NCBI GenBank assembly: GCA_012840355.1
Contig: DULN01000004.1
Location: forward strand, 78,941-142,940
Length of the DNA: 64,000 nt
Reading direction: 5' to 3'
Source of the DNA: Clostridiales bacterium
GTDB taxonomy: Bacteria > Bacillota > Clostridia > Oscillospirales > CAG-272
Made by a program: the position numbers and the translations under genes. Below, piece by piece: positions 43,208-52,124 of the stretch (position 1 is the stretch's first letter; every line of letters begins with the position of its first letter). The notes under the pieces are model-generated. The model was not told the DNA's origin and made no database searches. It saw only the letters and a list, made by a program, of their open reading frames with translations.

Positions 43208-44590
43208 CTGGTTTTCGAGCCGCATCCATACCAAGCGTATTGCATCGAGCGCATTGTCCGCGACCCGGCGGTAGGTCTCTTCCTCGATATGGGTCTCGGC
43301 AAGACTATAATCACACTGACCGCTATCAAGGAACTGAAATATTACCGCTTTGAAGTAAACCGCGCGCTTGTGATCGCGCCGAAGAAAGTCGCCGAGGCAA
43401 CCTGGAGCCGCGAAGCACAGAAGTGGGATCACACAAAAGACTTGAGAATCCGGTTAGTCCTCGGCCCCGAACAGCAACGATTACGGACGCTTAATACGCC
43501 GGGTGACATCTGGATTATAAATCGTGAGAATGTGAAATGGCTGGTCGACTACTACCGAAATGATTGGCCGTTCGACATGGTGGTAATCGACGAGTCGAGC
43601 AGCTTTAAAAATCATCAGGCAAAGCGGTTTAAAGCGCTTGTGTCGGTACGACCTCATATCAAGCGCATCGTGGAGCTGACCGGCACGCCGTCGCCGAACG
43701 GGCTTTTGGACCTGTGGGCGCAAATCTATCTGCTTGACGGCGGGCAAAGGCTGGGCAAGTACATAACTCACTACCGAGAGCGGTACTTCGAGCCGGACAA
43801 GCGTTGTGCGGCGCAGATATGGAGCTGGAAGCCAAAGCGCGGGGCAGCGGAAGCGATACGGGAGAAAATCGCCGATATCTGCGTGTCGATGCGCACCGAA
43901 GACTACTTGCAGCTGCCGGACCTTATCACGCACGACGTGCCGGTCGAGCTGGACGAAGCTGCGCGGCGGCGGTACCGCGAACTTGAGAGAAAGATGCTGC
44001 TTGAAATAGGCGAGGCGACAATATCGGTAACGTCTGCCGCGGCGCTGTCGAATAAGCTGACGCAGCTTTGCAACGGCGCAATCTACGACGACTCGCACAG
44101 CGCCTATGAGGTGCATGGCTGCAAGCTTCAGGCGTTGGCGGAGCTTATCGAGAGCCTAAACGGCCAGCCGGCACTTGTGTTCTATAACTTCCAATCGGAC
44201 ATACCGAGGTTAACAAAAGCCTTGTCCGGCATGGGTCTGCGGATTCGGCAGCTGCAATCAGCCGAGGACGAGCGAGCCTGGAACAATCGCGAAGTTGACA
44301 TCCTGCTTGCGCATCCGGCTTCGGCGGCGTACGGGCTCAACCTGCAGGACGGCGGAAATCATGTAATCTGGTTCGGCTTGCCGTGGTCGCTGGAGCTGTA
44401 CCAGCAGGCAAACGCGCGGCTTCACCGGCAGGGGCAGACGCAAAAAGTCATTATACACCGTCTGCTTGTGACCGACAGCCGCGACGAGGACATCGCGGCA
44501 GCACTCGATACAAAAGGCGCGTCACAGGAGGCGCTAATCGAGAGCCTCAAAGTCCGGATAGAAAAAATCAGAAAGGAGTTGGTACATTGA
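43208..44590 (+). CDS. SNF2-type DEAD/DEAH-box helicase
   Basis: 460 residues from CTG 43208. Motif I is LFLDMGLGKT, motif II VVIDESS, motif III LTGTPSPNGLLDLW, and the C-terminal domain shows PALVFYNFQSD and ARLHRQGQTQKVIIHRL (motifs V and VI). The conserved region VFEPHPYQAYCIERI begins directly after the start, as in phage homologues. No ATG, GTG or TTG is in frame before 43289, which lies inside motif I, so CTG (seven bases after GGGGGTGG, abutting the VRR-NUC stop) is the only sensible start. Likely remodels branched DNA during replication. Confidence 0.92.
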   Translation: MVFEPHPYQAYCIERIVRDPAVGLFLDMGLGKTIITLTAIKELKYYRFEVNRALVIAPKKVAEATWSREAQKWDHTKDLRIRLVLGPEQQRLRTLNTPGDIWIINRENVKWLVDYYRNDWPFDMVVIDESSSFKNHQAKRFKALVSVRPHIKRIVELTGTPSPNGLLDLWAQIYLLDGGQRLGKYITHYRERYFEPDKRCAAQIWSWKPKRGAAEAIREKIADICVSMRTEDYLQLPDLITHDVPVELDEAARRRYRELERKMLLEIGEATISVTSAAALSNKLTQLCNGAIYDDSHSAYEVHGCKLQALAELIESLNGQPALVFYNFQSDIPRLTKALSGMGLRIRQLQSAEDERAWNNREVDILLAHPASAAYGLNLQDGGNHVIWFGLPWSLELYQQANARLHRQGQTQKVIIHRLLVTDSRDEDIAAALDTKGASQEALIESLKVRIEKIRKELVH

Positions 44591-44919
44591 CGACTGAACA
44601 GTTCAACAGCATTTTTCGCGATACAATAGAAAAGGCATTTAATTTACTTAACGGCAAAGCCGCTGAGTATGCCGAAAGCGGCGACCGGCTTCACAACTTC
44701 AAGCGCGCGGCGGAGCTGCAAGGCTGCACGCCTATCGGCGCGCTCGCCGGGATGATGGTCAAGCATACCGTTTCAGTATATGACCTCGTGCGCCGGCATG
44801 AGGAGAGCGCAAGGATACCGGCGGAGCTTTGGGACGAGAAGATCATCGATAGCATCAACTACCTCATACTACTTAGGGCGGCGGTAAGGGAGACAGCCGG
44901 TGACGAACAAGGAGCTTAG
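44587..44919 (+). CDS. Conserved phage protein, possibly nucleotide-metabolism related
   Basis: 110 residues from TTG 44587, overlapping the helicase stop (TTGA) with AAGGAG upstream. FNSIFRDTIEKAFNLLNGKAAEYAESGDRLHNFKRAAEL and WDEKIIDSINYLILLRAA suggest an all-helical MazG/dUTPase-like or nucleotide-modification-associated protein, but I cannot name the family with confidence. An open frame starting at 44383 overlaps the helicase and is not used. Confidence 0.75.
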   Translation: MTTEQFNSIFRDTIEKAFNLLNGKAAEYAESGDRLHNFKRAAELQGCTPIGALAGMMVKHTVSVYDLVRRHEESARIPAELWDEKIIDSINYLILLRAAVRETAGDEQGA

Positions 44920-45292
44920 GCAGCTGTACTGGCTCAACAAAGAAATCGAGCGCGACAAAGAGCGGCTGCGCGAGTTGTACGCCGCGGCAACCGATACCTC
45001 GTGCAAGATAACCGGGTTGCCGCACGCGCCGGGCTCAAGCGACAAGACCGCGCTGGCGGTCGAGATCGCCTACCTTCGCGAGGTTATCGAGCAAAAGATA
45101 AAGCGCTGTTACGCCGAGTACAACAAGATATTGGAGTATATAAACAGCATTGACGACAGCTTTATCCGGCAGATCATGACGCTGCGGTACATACACGGCT
45201 ACAGCTGGCGCAAGGTCGCTCACCACATGGGCGGAGGCAACACCTCAGACAGCGTGCGCAAAGCGTGCATTAGGTATTTGGCATCGCATTAA
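44900..45292 (+). CDS. Sigma-like late transcription regulator (DUF1492/ArpU type)
   Basis: 130 residues: a coiled-coil N-terminal half and a sigma-70 region-4-like helix-turn-helix at the C-terminus (RQIMTLRYIHGYSWRKVAHHMGGGNTSDSVRKACIRYL). Such proteins sit at the end of the early region in many Firmicute phages and switch on late genes. The late promoter with tandem TTGTCCG boxes begins two bases after the stop. GTG start at 44900 overlaps the preceding gene. Confidence 0.82.
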   Translation: MTNKELRQLYWLNKEIERDKERLRELYAAATDTSCKITGLPHAPGSSDKTALAVEIAYLREVIEQKIKRCYAEYNKILEYINSIDDSFIRQIMTLRYIHGYSWRKVAHHMGGGNTSDSVRKACIRYLASH

Positions 45293-45293
45293 G

Positions 45294-45327
45294 TTGTCCG
45301 TTTTGTCCGCATATATTGTGGTATAAT
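45294..45327 (+). promoter_or_regulatory. Late phage promoter with tandem TTGTCCG boxes
   Basis: Two TTGTCCG heptamers (45294-45300 and 45303-45309), nine bases apart, precede an extended -10, TGGTATAAT (45319-45327). There is no usual -35 at 17 bases, which fits activation by a phage factor, probably the sigma-like protein just upstream. Confidence 0.7.
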
Positions 45328-45351
45328 GATAGCGTCGGGAATATTTAGTTT

Positions 45352-45381
45352 AGCGCCTTCAAACAACGAAGGCGCTTTTTT
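45352..45381 (+). terminator. Terminator just after the late promoter
   Basis: AGCGCCTTC (45352-45360), loop, GAAGGCGCT (45368-45376), six T. It lies 25 bases into the late transcript, so late genes would need antitermination or readthrough. Confidence 0.85.
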
Positions 45382-45477
45382 GTGCCCATAGAGGCCGTGA
45401 GATAGGCGGGCGGAATAACGCCGCAGGAGTATGCCCGGGGCGGGAGGGCGCGGCGTATTAGAGGGGTAGCTAAAACA

Positions 45478-45846
45478 ATGCATGACAATTTTGCAACTTC
45501 AAAACCGTATCGGCCGTGCAAATGGCCGGGCTGCGGGGCGCTGACGCGCGAGACTTGGTGCGACAAGCATAAGCCGAAGGACCGAGGCAGACGTAAAGAG
45601 TCCGAGTCATGGCACAGCCTCTACTATACGCAGGCGTGGAAGAGGCTACGCGCCGAGCAGCTAATCAGTGAACCGTTCTGCCGCAGATGCGCGTGCCGGG
45701 GGCTGAGGACGCCCGCGACCGAGGTGGACCATATCACGCCGCACCGCGGAGATCGGGCTTTGTTTTTCGACCGGGGCAACCTCCAGTCGCTTTGCCATAG
45801 CTGCCACTCGGCAAAGACAGCGAGGGAGCAGCCCCCCCGGCCTTAA
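45478..45846 (+). CDS. HNH endonuclease of the packaging module
   Basis: 122 residues with a zinc-binding HNH fold: CKWPGCGALTRETWCDKH, FCRRC, and EVDHITPHRGDRALFFDRGNLQSLCHSCHSAKT (the H-N-H residues). In cos-type HK97-like phages an HNH protein next to the terminase is needed for cos cleavage, and position here agrees. Ribosome site GAGGGG lies before the ATG. Confidence 0.92.
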   Translation: MHDNFATSKPYRPCKWPGCGALTRETWCDKHKPKDRGRRKESESWHSLYYTQAWKRLRAEQLISEPFCRRCACRGLRTPATEVDHITPHRGDRALFFDRGNLQSLCHSCHSAKTAREQPPRP

Positions 45847-45892
45847 AAAGTTTTCGGCGGCACCTTTGCAACCGCGGCCGGGCTCGCGCGCG

Positions 45893-45934
45893 CGAAATTT
45901 TCCCCGATGGAATTTTGAAAAAACCGAAATTTTC
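45893..45934 (+). promoter_or_regulatory. Candidate packaging (cos) region between HNH and terS
   Basis: A/T-rich island in GC-rich DNA with CGAAATTTTC at 45893-45902 and 45925-45934 and a third AATTTT core at 45911-45916, spaced 15 and 17 bases. Phased boxes between HNH and small terminase would suit terminase binding. The cleavage site itself is not identified. Confidence 0.4.
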
Positions 45935-45965
45935 GAGTATTTTGGGCGCCGGAGGTGAGAATTTT

Positions 45966-46415
45966 TTGCCGACGAAGATAATTTCAATAGAAAACGCCCG
46001 AAAGCATTACACAAAACAGGAGAAAACGGCTCGCATGGCGGCGGAGGCGCGGCTTACGAGGCCGAACGCGCGGCTCTCGCCGCCTGATTATATAAAATCT
46101 GACGAGCTGGCGCAGAAGTACTGGCGGCAGACGGTAAAAAATCTCCGGGGGCTGAAGATACTTGACAACGCGGACGCCGAGGCGCTCGGGACCTACTGCT
46201 CGATTATGGCGCGGCTTGAGGTAATGCGCAAAAAGCTCGCCGAGGATGGGTTCTACGACAGCGAGCTCATCAAGCGAATAGAGGCGCACGAGCGGCTGCA
46301 GCTGCAGTACGCGACGAAGCTCGGGCTAACGCCGGAGGCGCGGCTGCGGATAGCCAAGCGCGAGGCTGAACAACAAGAGCTTGACGAGGCGGACGAGCTG
46401 TACGGCACAGCGTAA
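45966..46415 (+). CDS. terS: Phage terminase small subunit, P27 family
   Basis: 149 residues from TTG 45966. PPDYIKSDELAQKYWRQTVKNLRGLKILDNADAEALGTYCSIMARLE and LTPEARLRIAK are typical of the P27 family, which recognises the packaging site and stimulates the large subunit. TTG 45966 is preferred for its GGAGGTGAG site; a TTG at 45915 would run through the A/T boxes. The large subunit follows after two bases. Confidence 0.9.
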   Translation: MPTKIISIENARKHYTKQEKTARMAAEARLTRPNARLSPPDYIKSDELAQKYWRQTVKNLRGLKILDNADAEALGTYCSIMARLEVMRKKLAEDGFYDSELIKRIEAHERLQLQYATKLGLTPEARLRIAKREAEQQELDEADELYGTA

Positions 46416-46417
46416 GA

Positions 46418-48187
46418 ATGGACCCCGTAACGCAGTACGCGCACGACGTCGTATACGGCGGGCTGAGAAAATACTGCTGCAAGTGGGAGATACTCGCATG
46501 CAAGCGGCACCTTGACGACCTCGAGCGCGCCGGCACGCCTGAGTTCCCCTGGGTGTTCGACCCTACGCGCGCCGACCGTATCTTCCGGCACTTTTCGGGC
46601 ATAAAGCGCACCGACAAGCCGGACGAGTACATAGCGCTTGAGGACTGGCAGAAATTCGACCTCGGCTGTATTTTCGGCTGGGTGCATATGGAGGCCGGCC
46701 GGCGCAGGTTCATGAAAGCCTACCGCCGCATCGCGCGCGGTCACGCCAAAACTACCGACGCGTCTGGTGTGGTTACCTACATCATGTGCGGAGACGCAAT
46801 CTACCCGCCCGGTCAGCCAGAGCTTGCGGTATTCACGCACAACCCCATAGTCAACATCGTCGCGGTCGACAAGGAGCAGGCGAAATCAACCGTCTGGGGC
46901 GACGTGTGGGAGATGGTGTCGGCGAACGAGCAGTTCTCAAAGCGGCTCGACGTCAAACGCACATATATCCGCCACAAGACCCGCGGCGGCGGGATAAGGC
47001 TGTTTTCGAAGGAGACCACAAACAAAGACGGCGAGAAGCCCGACCTTGTGGTCGTCGAGGAATGGCACGCGCACAAAACGCCCGACGTGCGGAACATCGC
47101 GGCGAGCGGGCTCGGCAAAAAGCCGCAAAGCCTCGAGTACATCATCACGACAGCCGGCACCGACGCCGAAAACAAGCCTTGCTATCGCGACGACCTCTAT
47201 TACAAGCAGGTGCTCGAGGGAAGAGCGTCTGCTGACCGCATTTTTATCATGATACGCGAGCTTGACGATGGCGACGACCCGCACGACAGGTCGGTATGGT
47301 GCAAGGCAAACCCGTTTTTCCGGGCGATGGGCGACTACGCAAAAGCGCTTTACGAGCGCGTGTGCTTCGAGCACGACGAGGCCTACGGCTCCGGCGACCC
47401 GACCAAAATACGCGAGTTTCTCATAAAGCGCATGAACCTTTGGCAGGCTGAAAGCGAGAACAAATATTTCGCCGGCTGCATGGAGAAATTCAAGTCGCTC
47501 GAGGTCCCGCGCGAGGAGTTTCTCCGTCTCACTCGCGGCGTGCCTGGATATTACGGCTACGACCTCGGCAAAACGCGCGACCTTTCGGGAGTAGCGTACG
47601 TCGCGCGGCTCGACGACGGGCGGATAGCGGTCAAAGTCCACGGGTTTATGCCACAAAACCGGGCGATAGAGCACGAGCACAGCGACAGGGTGCCGTATCT
47701 CGACTGGGCGAAAAATGGATATGTGACGCTGACTCCCGGCGACGTCTGCGACAACCGCTACGTCGAGCGCTGGATTTACGAGTGCGAGCGGGAGTACGGC
47801 TGGAAGGCAATCGAAATCGACTACGACGGGCACAACGCGACCGACTTGGCGATAAGGCTGCGCGAGCACTACGGGCGGGACGACATCGTGGTCGAGATAC
47901 CGCAGACCTGCGCGTCGCTGAACCAGGCGACAAAAAGATTCCGCGAGCTCGTGCTGCAAGGGAAAATCGTCGCCGAGTACTCGCCGCTGTTTGAGTGGTG
48001 CCTTAGCAACGCTATCGAGGTGCAAAACAGCAACGGGGATATAAAGCTTTCAAAAAAGCACAAAGACGACACTGGGCGCATCGACCCGGTGTCTGCGATG
48101 ATAAACGCGCTCTCGCGGCTGATCGTGGCGGTGGAGAGCGACATCAACGCGATAATCAAGGAGCGCGGTTTTGCCATCTTCTGCTAA
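46418..48187 (+). CDS. terL: Phage terminase large subunit
   Basis: 589-residue motor that cuts and pumps DNA into the prohead. ATPase domain: Walker A variant RRIARGHAKTT near residue 105, Walker B DLVVVEEWH near 208. Nuclease domain: YYGYDLGKTRDLSG near 377, IEIDYDGHN, and DPVSAMINAL near the end, supplying the metal-binding acids of the RNase H fold. Belongs to the Terminase_1 (HK97/P27-associated) group. Confidence 0.95.
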   Translation: MDPVTQYAHDVVYGGLRKYCCKWEILACKRHLDDLERAGTPEFPWVFDPTRADRIFRHFSGIKRTDKPDEYIALEDWQKFDLGCIFGWVHMEAGRRRFMKAYRRIARGHAKTTDASGVVTYIMCGDAIYPPGQPELAVFTHNPIVNIVAVDKEQAKSTVWGDVWEMVSANEQFSKRLDVKRTYIRHKTRGGGIRLFSKETTNKDGEKPDLVVVEEWHAHKTPDVRNIAASGLGKKPQSLEYIITTAGTDAENKPCYRDDLYYKQVLEGRASADRIFIMIRELDDGDDPHDRSVWCKANPFFRAMGDYAKALYERVCFEHDEAYGSGDPTKIREFLIKRMNLWQAESENKYFAGCMEKFKSLEVPREEFLRLTRGVPGYYGYDLGKTRDLSGVAYVARLDDGRIAVKVHGFMPQNRAIEHEHSDRVPYLDWAKNGYVTLTPGDVCDNRYVERWIYECEREYGWKAIEIDYDGHNATDLAIRLREHYGRDDIVVEIPQTCASLNQATKRFRELVLQGKIVAEYSPLFEWCLSNAIEVQNSNGDIKLSKKHKDDTGRIDPVSAMINALSRLIVAVESDINAIIKERGFAIFC

Positions 48188-48201
48188 GGGGGCGGACAAG
48201 C

Positions 48202-48438
48202 TTGCACCGAATTTTGCTAAAAATAAAACGTTTTTGCGCCGCAGCGGCTAAAGACGGTGGCGCTTTTTTGCGCGCGCTTATGCGGACGCTTTGCGAGTTT
48301 CTTGACGACATCGCTTTTTTCGCGGGCGTGTTGTGCTGCTCGTATAGCGCGAGGCTCATATACCAGCCCGCCGGCTTGGGAGTGCTGGGGCTCGGGCTTA
48401 TCTTTTTCGCGCTGCTTGTCGCGCGCGGGAGAAGGTGA
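48202..48438 (+). CDS. Small membrane protein between terminase and portal
   Basis: 78 residues with a basic/helical N-terminus and a hydrophobic C-terminal half (LDDIAFFAGVLCCSYSARLIY, GLGVLGLGLIFFALLVARGRR), probably one or two membrane segments. TTG start with AAGGGGGCGG upstream. Small proteins of this kind are common at this spot in HK97-like phages; function unknown. Confidence 0.65.
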   Translation: MHRILLKIKRFCAAAAKDGGAFLRALMRTLCEFLDDIAFFAGVLCCSYSARLIYQPAGLGVLGLGLIFFALLVARGRR

Positions 48439-48443
48439 AATAG

Positions 48444-49679
48444 GTGTTTTTAAAACGCGGGCTAAAAAACAACAAGGACCCGGCGACTATTTACGAGGTC
48501 TGCGACGTCGAGACGTTTTTTGAGCGCGTGCGCGAGAAAGTCGACGGCCGCTCGATTGAGACGGCGGAAAAACTCTCTCCGGTAGCCGCGGCGCACCGGA
48601 TATACACCGACACGATAGCGTCGATGCCCTGGATGATACGCCAAAAGCGGGGCGAGGAGAGGCTCGAGGTCGACCATTACCTCTCGCCTATCCTCAAGCT
48701 GCGCGCGAACGAGTACATGACGGCGTTTATGGTTAAAAAAATCCAGCTCTCGCAGGCGTTTTGGTACGGCACCGGCTACGTCTATATCAAACGCGGCAAA
48801 GACGGGCGCGTCACCGAGCTTATTCCCCTTCCCTCCCGCGGCGCGCAGCGGTTTTTTGACGAGCGCACCGGCACGATGTGGTACAGCTTCGTCGCCGAGA
48901 CCGACCTGCCCGAGAAAAAGCGGCTCGAGCGTAAGTTTAGCGAGTCGGAGCTGCTGATATTTAGGTTTGAGTCTTACGACGGCTACACCGGCCGGGGGCT
49001 GCTAGACCTTGCTTCGCCGACGATACGCATCGACACCTACGCGCAGCGTTACAACGAGAAGTTCTACGCAAACGGCGCGCGGATTTCGGGCATCGTCGAA
49101 ACGGCGGCAAACCTGAATGTGGAGTCGCGGAGGATGATACGCGAAGAGTTTGAGTCGATGGCGACAGGGCTTGACAACGCGTTCCGGGTCGCGGTGCTCG
49201 ACAACGGGCTAAAGTTCACACCTATGGGCTTGTCACAGAAGGAGGCTGAGTACATCGAGTCGCGGCAGTTCACGGTCTCGGAGATAGCGCGGTTTACCGG
49301 CATACCCGAGTACATGCTGCAGGAAGGCAAGCAGAGCTACCAGTCTAACGAACAGCAGCAGCTCGACTTTATCACCAACCGGCTCGCCGCGCCGATTGCG
49401 CAGCTTGAGCAGGAATGGAGCTACAAGCTGTTCACAGCGGAGGAGCTTGCAGCGGGCATGTACCTCAAGCTCAACGAAATGGTAAAGCTGCGCGGCGACG
49501 AGAAAGCGCGCGCCGAGTTTTACCAGCGCATGATAAGCCTCGGGGTGCTTAGTCAAGACGAGGTGCGCGCGCTTGAGGACCGCTCGCCTCTACCCGGCGG
49601 GCTTGGCAAGCGCTACTGGATGAGCAAAAACTTCGACCTTATCGAAAAGTTTATCGAAGACGGCGAAAACGGGGGCTAA
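48444..49679 (+). CDS. Portal protein, HK97 type
   Basis: 411 residues of the Phage_portal family: TIASMPWMIRQ, QLSQAFWYGTGYVYIKR, LLIFRFESYDGYTGRGLLDLA and ISEIARFTGIPEYMLQEGKQSYQSNEQQQLDFI-type segments (the conserved VSEIARFTGIP). Forms the dodecameric ring through which DNA enters the head and to which the tail is joined. GTG start at 48444 after AAGGTG. Confidence 0.93.
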   Translation: MFLKRGLKNNKDPATIYEVCDVETFFERVREKVDGRSIETAEKLSPVAAAHRIYTDTIASMPWMIRQKRGEERLEVDHYLSPILKLRANEYMTAFMVKKIQLSQAFWYGTGYVYIKRGKDGRVTELIPLPSRGAQRFFDERTGTMWYSFVAETDLPEKKRLERKFSESELLIFRFESYDGYTGRGLLDLASPTIRIDTYAQRYNEKFYANGARISGIVETAANLNVESRRMIREEFESMATGLDNAFRVAVLDNGLKFTPMGLSQKEAEYIESRQFTVSEIARFTGIPEYMLQEGKQSYQSNEQQQLDFITNRLAAPIAQLEQEWSYKLFTAEELAAGMYLKLNEMVKLRGDEKARAEFYQRMISLGVLSQDEVRALEDRSPLPGGLGKRYWMSKNFDLIEKFIEDGENGG

Positions 49680-49681
49680 TC

Positions 49682-50389
49682 ATGGAGCTATACCTTAACG
49701 GCACCATATATGACAACGAGTCGGCTGAGGTGCTGCGGTATTTCGGGTTTTCCGACCTCTGCTGCCCTGCTGATATCGAGGCGGGGCTGAAGAAAGCGGG
49801 CGGCGAGGACGTGACGGTGTATATAAACTCGCCGGGTGGTGACCTGCTCGCCGGCATGCAGATTTACTCGATGCTGCGCGCCTACAAAGGCGGCACCACC
49901 GCGCGCATACAGTCGATGGCTGCGTCTGCCGCCTCGGTCGCGATGCAGGGCTGCCGGCGCGTGATATGCGAGGCGCCCGCGTTGGTCTGCATACACGACC
50001 CGACGATGGCGACCGATGGCACCGCCGCCGAGCACCGGCACACCGCGCGCCAGCTCGAGAACGTAAAAGAGGCGATAATCAACGCGTATATGGTCCGCGC
50101 GAAAAAGTCGCGCGAGGAGATAGCGGCGCTCATGAGCCGCGATATTTGGATGCCCGCGCAGATGGCGCTCGAGTACGGCATAATCGACGAGATTGACGGC
50201 GAGGTCGGCGAGCTGAGCGGTGACGGGGTAGCCACCTTCGTAAACGCGCGCACGCCTTTTTTGTTGCCTACAGCCAAAATGGTCGAGGAATACCGGCAAC
50301 ATGTAGCTGCCGAGAAAAAAGCTATGGAGGAAAAAGATAGGCAGAAGCGGCGCATGCTTGCGCTGCTTGAGTTATACAGCAAAATCTAA
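49682..50389 (+). CDS. Head maturation protease, ClpP type
   Basis: 235 residues of the ClpP-like prohead protease family. VYINSPGGDLLAGMQIYSML, QSMAASAASVAMQG with the catalytic serine near residue 80, and VCIHDPTM with the histidine near 103. It should remove the N-terminal scaffold part of the capsid protein. The C-terminal 50 residues are charged and helical. Starts two bases after the portal stop. Confidence 0.93.
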   Translation: MELYLNGTIYDNESAEVLRYFGFSDLCCPADIEAGLKKAGGEDVTVYINSPGGDLLAGMQIYSMLRAYKGGTTARIQSMAASAASVAMQGCRRVICEAPALVCIHDPTMATDGTAAEHRHTARQLENVKEAIINAYMVRAKKSREEIAALMSRDIWMPAQMALEYGIIDEIDGEVGELSGDGVATFVNARTPFLLPTAKMVEEYRQHVAAEKKAMEEKDRQKRRMLALLELYSKI

Positions 50390-50406
50390 AGACGGAGGTA
50401 AAGAAA

Positions 50407-51666
50407 GTGGCAGGGACCGATTTTAAGGCGAAGATAAACGCGCTGCTTGAGGTAAAGGCAGCGAAAATCGAGGCGGCGAAAAAGCTTATTGACGAGGGGC
50501 GGTTCGAGGACGCCGCAAAAATCAACGGCGAGCTTGACGAGATAAATAGCCAGCTCGAGACTCTGCGCAAGCTTGCGGACGAAAGCGAGGGCGCGGCTTT
50601 GCCGCTCGGTGAGGACGAGCCCAAAGCTAATAAGCCGGTGCGAATATACAACACGCTCGGCGAACAGCTGCGCGACATAGTCGACGCGGCGCGGACCCAG
50701 CGCGCGCCCGACCGGCTCGCTCGCCTTCAGGACGCGATGACCCACAGCACCGGCGTCGGCGGCGACGGCGGGTTTTTCATTCAGGAGGATTTTGCCGAGA
50801 CGATTTTCGAGACCGCGGCACAGGCCGGCGAGATACTCTCGCGCGTGCGCCGCTTCCCGGTGTCGTCGAACGCTAACCGCATGACGTGGCTGCAGGCGAA
50901 CGAAAACGACATCAGCCACTCGGTTTACGGCGGCGTGCAGATGTACTGGGCGGGCGAGGCCGAGACGGTCGCCGAAAGTAAAATCCGGGTTAAAAAGCTC
51001 TCTCTCGACCTTGAGAAAATGATGGGCTTTGCGTTCGCGTCGAACGAGATGCTCGAGGACGTGCCGTTTATGAGCGAGTATTTCGGCACCTGCTTTTCGG
51101 TGGCTGCCGACCGGTTGCTAGAAGAGGCGATAGTTTCCGGCGACGGCGTCGGCAAGCCGCTGGGCTTTATGAAATCGAAAGCGCTCGTCACCGTCGAAAA
51201 GGACGCAGGCCAGGAGCCCGGCACGATTACGGCGCAGAACATCCTCAAGATGTGGGAGCGCATGCCCTACCGCAACCGCAGAAATGCGGTGTGGGTTATG
51301 CACCCCGACTGCGAGGCACTGCTTCCGCAGCTGAGGATAGGCGAGACGCTGATATGGATGCCTGAGGGCGGGATATCGGGCAACGCTTATCAGACCTTAC
51401 GCGGCCGGCCGATTATCTTTTCCGACCAGTGCTCGCCGCTCGGCACGGCGGGCGACGTCACGCTCGTCGACCTTTCGCAGTATTACCTGCTCTACAAAGG
51501 CGGCGTGCGGCAGAGATGGTCGGTCGAGGTGAGGTTTTTGACTGACGAGAGCGTGTTCAGAGTCGTCTTCCGCTGCAACGGCGCGCCGGCTATCGACACA
51601 CCGATAAAAATCAAAAACAGCACGCTGCCGCGCTCGCCGTTTGTCGCGCTCGGCGACCGCAAGTAA
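50407..51666 (+). CDS. Major capsid protein, HK97 fold with N-terminal scaffold
   Basis: 419 residues. Residues about 1-70 are a coiled-coil delta domain (NALLEVKAAKIEAAKKLIDEG) that acts as internal scaffold and should be cut off by the upstream protease. The rest is the HK97 capsid fold with GGFFIQEDF, VRRFPVSSNANRMTW, MMGFAFASNEMLEDVP, AVWVMHPDCEALL and LRGRPIIFSDQ. GTG start with GGAGGTAAAG. Confidence 0.95.
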   Translation: MAGTDFKAKINALLEVKAAKIEAAKKLIDEGRFEDAAKINGELDEINSQLETLRKLADESEGAALPLGEDEPKANKPVRIYNTLGEQLRDIVDAARTQRAPDRLARLQDAMTHSTGVGGDGGFFIQEDFAETIFETAAQAGEILSRVRRFPVSSNANRMTWLQANENDISHSVYGGVQMYWAGEAETVAESKIRVKKLSLDLEKMMGFAFASNEMLEDVPFMSEYFGTCFSVAADRLLEEAIVSGDGVGKPLGFMKSKALVTVEKDAGQEPGTITAQNILKMWERMPYRNRRNAVWVMHPDCEALLPQLRIGETLIWMPEGGISGNAYQTLRGRPIIFSDQCSPLGTAGDVTLVDLSQYYLLYKGGVRQRWSVEVRFLTDESVFRVVFRCNGAPAIDTPIKIKNSTLPRSPFVALGDRK

Positions 51667-51685
51667 CTAAAGGGGGTACACAGGC

Positions 51686-52102
51686 ATGTCTTGCAGGATA
51701 AACGAGGAAATAGAAGCCTTGGTCGCGCTTGCCCCAAAATCGCAGGAGGCGGGCGGAAGCGACACGTCAGCCTTTGTTGATGCGCAGGACTACACCGAGG
51801 TCGAGTTCGTCACCGTCGTCGGCGCGCTGGCAGCCGGCAAAAAAGTGACAGTAGAGCTGTACGGCGGGCACGATGCTACGGGCGCTGGCGCAGTTAAGCT
51901 TGGTGAGCAGGCGCTTGTCGCCGGAGCCGGCGGGCTCGGATCGGGCGTGGTGCGGATTTCCGCCCGCGTAACGGCAAACCGCGGCAGGTACTATGCTGTA
52001 AAAGTATCAAGCGACTCGGCGGAGCCTTTAAATATTGCCGTGTTGGCGCTCGGTCGCGTGACGCACCGGCACGCAGACAACGAGGGCGCACTAAACATTT
52101 AA
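51686..52102 (+). CDS. Unknown head protein, possible decoration protein
   Basis: 138 residues, rich in beta-type Val/Ala/Gly segments (YTEVEFVTVVGALAAGKKVTVELYGG, RYYAVKVSSDSAEPLNIAVLALG). No family recognised. Position between capsid and connector genes and high predicted beta content suggest a head decoration or stabilising protein (inference). ATG after AAAGGGGGT. Confidence 0.7.
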   Translation: MSCRINEEIEALVALAPKSQEAGGSDTSAFVDAQDYTEVEFVTVVGALAAGKKVTVELYGGHDATGAGAVKLGEQALVAGAGGLGSGVVRISARVTANRGRYYAVKVSSDSAEPLNIAVLALGRVTHRHADNEGALNI

Positions 52103-52124
52103 CCGTAAAGGAGGGACGGCGGCG

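Noticed and set aside
46937..48025. 362-codon minus-strand open frame
   Set aside because: Antisense shadow of the terminase large subunit.
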